From DASRQZ01 sp964571275 (GTDB lineage: Bacteria > Myxococcota_A > Polyangia > Fen-1088), in NCBI GenBank assembly GCA_964571275.1, contig CAZNCQ010000140.1, forward strand, positions 1-17,782: a stretch of DNA of 17,782 nucleotides, given 5' to 3'. The translations under genes and the position numbers were made by a program. The notes under the pieces were generated by a model. That model saw only the letters and a list, made by a program, of their open reading frames with translations. It was not told the origin of the DNA and searched no databases. The first letter of the stretch is position 1. The number at the start of each line of letters is the position of its first letter. Positions 13,763-17,782 of the stretch are shown here, piece by piece.

Positions 13763-14833
13763 ATGAAACCCGTGCTGTTCGATCTTCCGCCACGCCCTCG
13801 CCTGCGCGGGCGCGGCGCCGAGCTCGCGACGCTGGCGGCCGTGCTCGGCGATCCAGCGCCGACGCGGCTGGCGCTGGTCGGCGGCGGCGGCAGCGGCAAG
13901 TCGATGCTGGCCGCGGCGGTGGCGCACCGGATCCGCGCGCGATTCCCCGGCGGCGCGGCGTGGCTTCGCGTCGGCGACTGGGATCATCGGACGCTGCTGC
14001 AGATGCTCGCGCTGCGCCTGGGCGCGCCGCGCGAGCCGCTGGTCGAGAGCGTTCGCGCGGCGCTCGCCGCCGGCGGCGCGAAGTTGCTGGTGCTCGACAA
14101 CCACGAGAACGATCGCGCGATGGCCCGGCTGCTCGATGAGCTCGCGGGGACGCCGGTGACCTGGCTACTCACGGCGCGCCGCTGCCTGCTGTCCGGCGTC
14201 GCGGTCTTTCCGATCGTCGCGCCGCTGGTTCACGCGCGGCGCGCCGCTTTTCCGCGCGTGCGCGCGCTGACCGGGCTTCTGCGCTGGAACCCGCTGGCGC
14301 TCGACATCGCCGACGCGCTGGTCGCGGATCGCGCGGTCACCGTCGAGGCGTTGCGCGACTGGCTGATCGGCAGCGGCGTCTCGCGCGTGCGCGTGATGGC
14401 CCACGAGGACGACGTCGTCGAGGTCGGCCTGCTGTGCGAATGGGCCTGGACGCGCGTGCCGGTGGCCGCGCGGCGCATGCTGATCACGCTCGCGCACTGT
14501 CCCGGCGACCACATGGACGCGCGATCGCTGGCCATCGTGGCGCGCGCGGGCGCGCCGGCGCAGGCCTCCGCCGCGCTGGCGCATCTGCGACGCTGGCGAC
14601 TGGTTCAAGAACCGACCGATGGGCGATTCGCGCTGCACGCCGTGGTCCGCTACGCGCTGGCCGGCAAGGGAAGCGTGCCGGCCGCGCGCTACTTCGACCA
14701 TTACATCGGACTGCTCGAACGGCACCCCGAGCGCTTCACGATGGAGCTGTCGCACCTGTTCGCGGCGATGGACCACGCGCAGGCGGTGTCGTCGCTCGAG
14801 AAGATCCTGCGCGTCGAATCGTTGATCGCGTGA
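13763..14833 (+). CDS. Compact NB-ARC/STAND-like ATPase without visible sensor repeats
   Basis: Cytoplasmic P-loop protein of 356 residues. An opening RGRGAELATLAAVL (15-28) marks the STAND-type N-terminus. Walker A is GGGGSGKS (40-47), Walker B LLVLDN (108-113), the arginine sensor sits in TWLLTARR (133-140), a GxP-like motif is WNPLALDIA (175-183), and an MHD-like position appears as FALHAVVRYAL (289-299) inside a winged-helix-like segment. STAND ATPases are signalling switches that normally also carry an effector domain and a repeat sensor (TPR, WD40). Here neither is present: the P-loop begins at residue 40 and only about 55 residues follow the winged helix. Regulator or defence roles are known in the family, but no role can be assigned here. 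Confidence 0.78.
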   Translation: MKPVLFDLPPRPRLRGRGAELATLAAVLGDPAPTRLALVGGGGSGKSMLAAAVAHRIRARFPGGAAWLRVGDWDHRTLLQMLALRLGAPREPLVESVRAALAAGGAKLLVLDNHENDRAMARLLDELAGTPVTWLLTARRCLLSGVAVFPIVAPLVHARRAAFPRVRALTGLLRWNPLALDIADALVADRAVTVEALRDWLIGSGVSRVRVMAHEDDVVEVGLLCEWAWTRVPVAARRMLITLAHCPGDHMDARSLAIVARAGAPAQASAALAHLRRWRLVQEPTDGRFALHAVVRYALAGKGSVPAARYFDHYIGLLERHPERFTMELSHLFAAMDHAQAVSSLEKILRVESLIA

Positions 14834-14838
14834 GCGCT

Positions 14839-15345
14839 CTACTTCTTCGCGTTCGCCTCGGCCATGCCCTGCGCCACCTTGCCGCCCAGGACCACGCCCA
14901 GCACCAGCGCCCACGATTGATCGATCTTGAGCTGATCCAGGCTCTGCGTGGACCATCCGGCCTTGACCGTCAGCATGACGAAGGTCCCTGCGACCAGCAG
15001 CATCACGACGCGCATGCTCGAGTAAGCCGGTCGCTTCTCCTCGGTCAGCGTCCCGTCCTGCAGCAGCGTGGGAAAGCGCATGGTCAAGCCCATGATCACC
15101 GTGAACAGCGCGGCGGCGACGGTGGCGCTGCTCCACTCTCGGTTCGCGGTCGCGCCGACCAGCATGGCGAGGACGCCCGCGGCCATCATGAACGTGCCGA
15201 TGACGCGCAGGACTCCTTCCGACGCGCTCTCGGGTGCGATGAGCGGCGCGGACGCAGCCATCTCCAGCGCCGTGGGCTCGGCAGGCACCGAGGGTCCCGG
15301 CGGCACCGGTGCATCGAGCGAGATGGCGGACGTCGGCGTGGCCAT
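14839..15345 (-). CDS. Four-helix membrane protein, unknown function
   Basis: Predicted inner-membrane protein of 168 residues. A 40-residue Pro/Ala/Ser N-terminal tail is followed by hydrophobic segments at about 45-65, 73-89, 111-127 and 144-158. A polar loop at 91-110 (LLQDGTLTEEKRPAYSS) joins segments 2 and 3, and the C-terminus reads SWALVLGVVLGGKVAQGMAE. No enzyme motif is visible; holin-like or small scaffold roles are possible but unsupported. ATG 15345 has GGAGG 11 bases upstream; ATG 15366 (175 residues) has no Shine-Dalgarno. Its stop lies 5 bases from that of the STAND ATPase gene, convergent, with no room for a terminator between them. Confidence 0.72.
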   Translation of the reverse strand: MATPTSAISLDAPVPPGPSVPAEPTALEMAASAPLIAPESASEGVLRVIGTFMMAAGVLAMLVGATANREWSSATVAAALFTVIMGLTMRFPTLLQDGTLTEEKRPAYSSMRVVMLLVAGTFVMLTVKAGWSTQSLDQLKIDQSWALVLGVVLGGKVAQGMAEANAKK

Positions 15346-15422
15346 GCGGTCTATTGCCTCCGTCATCTACAACGGGTGGTTTGGAAGATATTCCATGGCG
15401 CGACCAGCACGTCGGCCGGTGT

Positions 15423-15447
15423 CCGTCGCGGCGCGATGTCGCGACGG
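15423..15447. repeat. Inverted repeat in a divergent intergenic region
   Basis: CCGTCGCG (15423-15430) and CGCGACGG (15440-15447) are perfect 8-base arms with a 9-base spacer, midway between two divergent membrane-protein genes. A second, shorter imperfect dyad (GGAA...TTCC) lies about 35 bases to the left. It could be a shared operator or an RNA hairpin; chance is not excluded. Confidence 0.3.
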
Positions 15448-15510
15448 CAACGATTGCCGCGAGCGCGACGGCGAACGCGCGCGCAGCGTGATTCCCGCCG
15501 CGCGGACGGG

Positions 15511-15516
15511 TAACCT
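15511..15516 (+). promoter_or_regulatory. Candidate -10 element TAACCT, leaderless geometry
   Basis: TAACCT ends exactly 6 bases before the GTG at 15523, and the hexamer is identical to the one before the gene at 10678. There is no Shine-Dalgarno in front of the GTG, which makes a leaderless message the simplest explanation of this start. Confidence 0.45.
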
Positions 15517-15522
15517 GCGCGG

Positions 15523-15954
15523 GTGTCCTCGCCGCTGAGCTTGCTCGGAATCGCGTTTGTCGGGACGTTCTTCTGGCCGGTCAATCCCGAAGCCGCAGGC
15601 ATCCTGTGCGTGACGCGCTACGGCTGGCATCCGCTGATGGTTGGCGTGGTGGGCGCCAGCGGCCAGCTGATCGCGCAGGTGATCCTGATCCTGGCCGGTG
15701 ATCAGATCCGCCGGCGCTGGGCATGGTTCGATCGGCGGTGCGAGCAGGCGCGGCGACGCTTCGGCAAGAGCCTCGCCCGCGGCGCGCCGGCGATCGGATT
15801 CACGAGCGGCCTGCTCAGCATTCCGCCGACGTCGGTCACCGCGACGCTGGCGCCGCCGCTGGGCTTGAGCATTCCGCTCCTGTTGCCGGTGATGTTCATC
15901 GCGCGCATCGCGCGCTTCGCCGCGATCGCGGCCATCGCGCAACGGATAATCTGA
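15523..15954 (+). CDS. Small membrane protein, possibly DedA/VTT-related
   Basis: Integral membrane protein of 143 residues starting at GTG. Hydrophobic stretches lie at about 5-20, 36-58, 88-112 and 116-140. A short acidic re-entrant-like start (NPEAAGIL), a GASGQ turn (43-47), an Arg-rich cytoplasmic loop (62-86), and GFTSGLLSIPPTSVTATLAPPLG (92-114) fit the general layout of YqaA/DedA (SNARE-associated, VTT) proteins, which include lipid scramblases or flippases. The protein is shorter than typical DedA members (about 200), and the signature match is loose, so this remains a suggestion. It is convergent with the AKR5-type reductase gene, 25 bases apart in a GCGCGAGC-rich spacer. Confidence 0.7.
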   Translation: MSSPLSLLGIAFVGTFFWPVNPEAAGILCVTRYGWHPLMVGVVGASGQLIAQVILILAGDQIRRRWAWFDRRCEQARRRFGKSLARGAPAIGFTSGLLSIPPTSVTATLAPPLGLSIPLLLPVMFIARIARFAAIAAIAQRII

Positions 15955-15979
15955 GCGCGAGCGCGAGCGCGCGCCCGCG

Positions 15980-16813
15980 TCACGGTTGCGTGCGCGGATC
16001 CCAGCCGGTCGCCAGCCCCTCCTCGCAGTCGTCGAGCGCCTTCATCGCCGCCGCGTCGAGCGCGAAGTCGAAGAGCGCGGCGTTCTCCTTGATGCGCGCC
16101 TCGCGCGTGGACTTGGGCAGCACCACCATGTCGTGCTGGATCGCCCAGCGCAAAAGCACCTGCGCCGGCGAGCGGCCCACGCGCTCCGCCACCGCCTTGA
16201 CCACCGGGTCGCCCAGGCGCCGGCCATGCGTGAGCGGGCTATATGCCTCGACGACGATCCCGCGCTTCGCGCACAGCGCACGCGTCTCCCGGTGCTGCAG
16301 GAACGGGTGCACCTCGATCTGGTTCACCGCCGGCACGACCTGGGCGCGCGCGAGCAGCTCTTCGAGATGCGACGGCATGAAGTTGCTGACGCCGATCGCG
16401 CGCGCTCGCTTCTCGGCGTGGATCCGTTCCAGCGCGCGCCAGGACTCGAGCCGCTGGCGCGCGACCGGCCAGTGCAGCAAGTAGAGATCCACGTACTCGA
16501 GGCCCAGGCGCGACAGGCTGGCGTCGAACGCCCGCAACGCGCTGTCGAACCCCTGGTCGTCGTTCCACAGCTTGGTGGTGACGAAGATCTGCTCGCGCGC
16601 GACGCCGCTGTCGCGCACGCCGAGCCCGACGTCGCGCTCGTTGCCATAGATGCGCGCGGTGTCGACGTGCCGGTATCCGAGGCGCAACGCGGTCGCCACC
16701 ACGTCGCGCGTGGCCTCGCCGCGCGGGGTCTGCCAGACGCCGAGCCCGACCTGCGGGATCGAAGCGCCGGTGTTGAGTTGAACCACAGCACGCGAAACGT
16801 CGGTCGAGCTCAT
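15980..16813 (-). CDS. Aldo/keto reductase, AKR5 / 2,5-diketo-D-gluconate reductase type
   Basis: NADPH-dependent reductase of 277 residues, the usual length for the AKR5 group. The tetrad is Asp51, Tyr56 (HVDTARIYGNERDVG), Lys81 (VTTKLW) and His114 (YLLHWP). IGVSNF, NQIEVHPFLQ, YSPL and the C-terminal VVLPKSTREARIKEN cofactor segment all fit. The substrate is probably a small aldehyde or keto-sugar, but cannot be read from sequence. ATG 16813 is chosen over GTG 16852 because the family starts directly before VQLNTGASIPQVGLG and a -10-like hexamer sits 6 bases upstream of it. It is only distantly similar to the reductase at 11448-12518; they are not recent duplicates. Confidence 0.94.
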   Translation of the reverse strand: MSSTDVSRAVVQLNTGASIPQVGLGVWQTPRGEATRDVVATALRLGYRHVDTARIYGNERDVGLGVRDSGVAREQIFVTTKLWNDDQGFDSALRAFDASLSRLGLEYVDLYLLHWPVARQRLESWRALERIHAEKRARAIGVSNFMPSHLEELLARAQVVPAVNQIEVHPFLQHRETRALCAKRGIVVEAYSPLTHGRRLGDPVVKAVAERVGRSPAQVLLRWAIQHDMVVLPKSTREARIKENAALFDFALDAAAMKALDDCEEGLATGWDPRTQP

Positions 16814-16819
16814 GCTGCA

Positions 16820-16825
16820 ATGATA
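16820..16825 (-). promoter_or_regulatory. Candidate -10 element TATCAT, leaderless geometry (minus strand)
   Basis: On the minus strand TATCAT ends exactly 6 bases before the ATG at 16813. It is the only hexamer of this type in the 87 bases between the dipeptidase stop and this start, and no Shine-Dalgarno is present. Its position supports the shorter start for the reductase. Confidence 0.45.
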
Positions 16826-16900
16826 GCCGGCCGACATCGCGTCGGCGATCACGGCGCGGTCGATGCCGCCGAAGGCGACCTCGACGTCGATCTCGACTGT

Positions 16901-17749
16901 TCAACGAACCTGGAAATCGAAGTAGCGGTCGGGGAATGGCTCAGCTGCCAGCGTGAAGTGCCACCATTCCTTTGCGTAGGGCGAGAACCCGCGGCGCACC
17001 ATGGCTTGGCGCAACCGCTGGCGATGCTCGCGCGCCAGCGGCGTGATCGCCACGAAATCCGTGTGCGCGCGTTCATCGAAGCAATCGAAGGTCGTTCCCA
17101 TCTCCAGGCTGTGGTCGGCGGCGACCGGCGTGCCGCTGTCGAGGCGGCAATCGTCGGGCTCGCGGAAAGAGCTGCCCGCCTCCGCGGCACGGAAGAGCGA
17201 GATCAGGGTCAGGTCCACCGTACTACCGCGTGTGTGTCCCGAGCGCAGCGCGATGTAGCCGCGGTGGAAAAGCTCGGACTTGGGCACCGCCGGGTAGTGG
17301 CGGCTGCGGACAGCGGGATCGCTGGACTCGGCGCGGTCCTGCGCCCACGCGACGAAGTCGTCGACCGCGCGCTGCGGGCGGTAGCAGTCGTAGACCATCA
17401 GGCCCAGGCCGCGGCCGGCCAGATCCTCCGCGACGTGCGCCAGGGCCTCGGCCGCTGGCCGGGACAGCAGGCAGCGCGCGGCCGCGTAGCCGCGCACGGG
17501 GCGCCCGAGGAAGTTCTGCGCGCCTGCGTAGCGCATCTGAATGACGATCGTCGGCGCGACCTCGGCCAGGTCGACGAAACCGGGGGGCGGAGGCGGAGGC
17601 GGGGGTGGCGGCTCGGCAAGGGCGCGGGGCGCGAGCAGGGTGAGCAGGGTGAGCAGCAGCAGGATCGGCAGCGCCGCGGGGCAGCGCTTGAACCGGGGGT
17701 GCGTGAGGGCGTCGGCCACGACAGCGATGGCGATTGCGATTGCGTTCAC
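16901..17749 (-). CDS. VanX/DdpX-like D-Ala-D-Ala dipeptidase (peptidase M15D), exported
   Basis: Zinc dipeptidase that would cleave D-Ala-D-Ala released in cell-wall turnover. Numbered from GTG 17749 (282 residues): Arg124 in YDCYRPQRA (VanX Arg71), zinc ligands His172 and Asp179 in SGHTRGSTVD, Glu261 and His264 in EWWHF, and the family motif MGTTFDCFDERAHT (217-230). All catalytic residues are present. A hydrophobic segment (about 25-40) ending ALA before residue 46 indicates export, followed by ten consecutive prolines (47-56). The start is uncertain: the frame stays open to the window edge through a hexamer repeat, GTG 17719 would give a more normal signal peptide, and no Shine-Dalgarno precedes either. 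The true start may lie beyond the window. No VanA/VanH partner is nearby, so nutrient recycling is likelier than glycopeptide resistance. Confidence 0.88.
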   Translation of the reverse strand: MNAIAIAIAVVADALTHPRFKRCPAALPILLLLTLLTLLAPRALAEPPPPPPPPPPGFVDLAEVAPTIVIQMRYAGAQNFLGRPVRGYAAARCLLSRPAAEALAHVAEDLAGRGLGLMVYDCYRPQRAVDDFVAWAQDRAESSDPAVRSRHYPAVPKSELFHRGYIALRSGHTRGSTVDLTLISLFRAAEAGSSFREPDDCRLDSGTPVAADHSLEMGTTFDCFDERAHTDFVAITPLAREHRQRLRQAMVRRGFSPYAKEWWHFTLAAEPFPDRYFDFQVR

Positions 17750-17782
17750 GACTACGACTACGTCTACGTCTACGTCTACGTC
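17724..17782. repeat. Degenerate hexanucleotide tandem repeat at the window edge
   Basis: From 17724 the sequence runs in six-base units: GCGATG, GCGATT twice, GCGTTC, ACGACT twice, ACGTCT three times, and a partial ACGTC at the edge. The units drift gradually rather than being identical. On the minus strand the frame of the dipeptidase reads them as Asp-Val, then Val-Val, then Ala-Ile dipeptides. Because the unit is six bases, copy-number change would not shift the frame. The full extent cannot be seen. Confidence 0.8.

Noticed and set aside
10678..14833. A defence island made of the HEPN-like protein and the STAND ATPase
   Set aside because: They are about 2.4 kb apart, separated by metabolic and lipoprotein genes on the other strand. 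The HEPN motif is broken, and no nuclease, transposase or phage-related gene is present.
11448..16813. The two aldo/keto reductases as a recent duplication
   Set aside because: They belong to different AKR branches, with different lengths and motifs around the tetrad.
16814..16903. Dipeptidase and AKR5-type reductase as one protein interrupted by a stop codon
   Set aside because: They share a reading frame and the gap is open after the TGA, but each has a complete domain with its own family-typical ends, and a -10-like element precedes the reductase start. Same-frame adjacency happens one time in three.
16901..17749. Vancomycin-resistance locus
   Set aside because: Only a VanX/DdpX-like dipeptidase is present, exported rather than cytoplasmic, with no VanH, VanA ligase or VanRS genes nearby.

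Overview
The window is strongly G+C-rich with G/C-dominated third codon positions. It carries several lipoproteins with low-complexity Ser/Thr/Asp or Pro/Ala linkers, a multi-copy carboxypeptidase-regulatory-like surface lipoprotein and a STAND-type ATPase. Together these suggest a chromosomal segment of a Myxococcota-like (former Deltaproteobacteria) organism. This is an inference from style; no rRNA or other phylogenetic marker is present. I see no tRNA, rRNA, CRISPR array, insertion sequence or phage gene. Coding density is high and no gap exceeds about 210 bases.

Left part (1-9840): the 3' two thirds of xdhB (molybdenum subunit of xanthine dehydrogenase) is followed by a perfect hairpin, then a 653-residue lipoprotein built of seven beta-sandwich repeats, then a single-domain globin. 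Convergent to these is a four-gene minus-strand operon, read ATPase > permease > permease > substrate-binding lipoprotein (9211 down to 4448). It encodes a BMP/PnrA-type nucleoside or purine ABC importer. Divergent from it is a zinc-dependent deaminase of the guanine/cytidine deaminase fold. xdhB, the importer and the deaminase form a plausible purine uptake and catabolism set (import, deamination of guanine to xanthine, oxidation to urate), interrupted by the lipoprotein and the globin.

Middle part (9841-13690): a secreted Pro/Ala-rich protein has a duplicated acidic C-terminal motif and ends in a second perfect hairpin. Next is a HEPN/DUF4145-like protein lacking the catalytic histidine. 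A minus-strand block follows: a small putative lipoprotein, a PEBP (YbhB-like) lipoprotein and an aldo/keto reductase.

Right part (13763-17782): a compact NB-ARC/STAND-like ATPase, a four-helix membrane protein on the opposite strand, a small membrane protein perhaps related to the DedA/VTT family, a second aldo/keto reductase of the AKR5 type, and a VanX/DdpX-like D-Ala-D-Ala dipeptidase. The 5' end of the dipeptidase gene runs into a hexanucleotide tandem repeat at the window edge.

The most unusual regulatory signal is a TANNNT hexamer placed exactly 6 bases before the start codon of four unrelated genes (10678, 13763, 15523 and, on the minus strand, 16813), with similar arrangements at 10019 and 9241. 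This is the geometry expected of leaderless transcripts. Genes without it (1933, 4008, 5593, 7620, 13254) have clear Shine-Dalgarno sequences.
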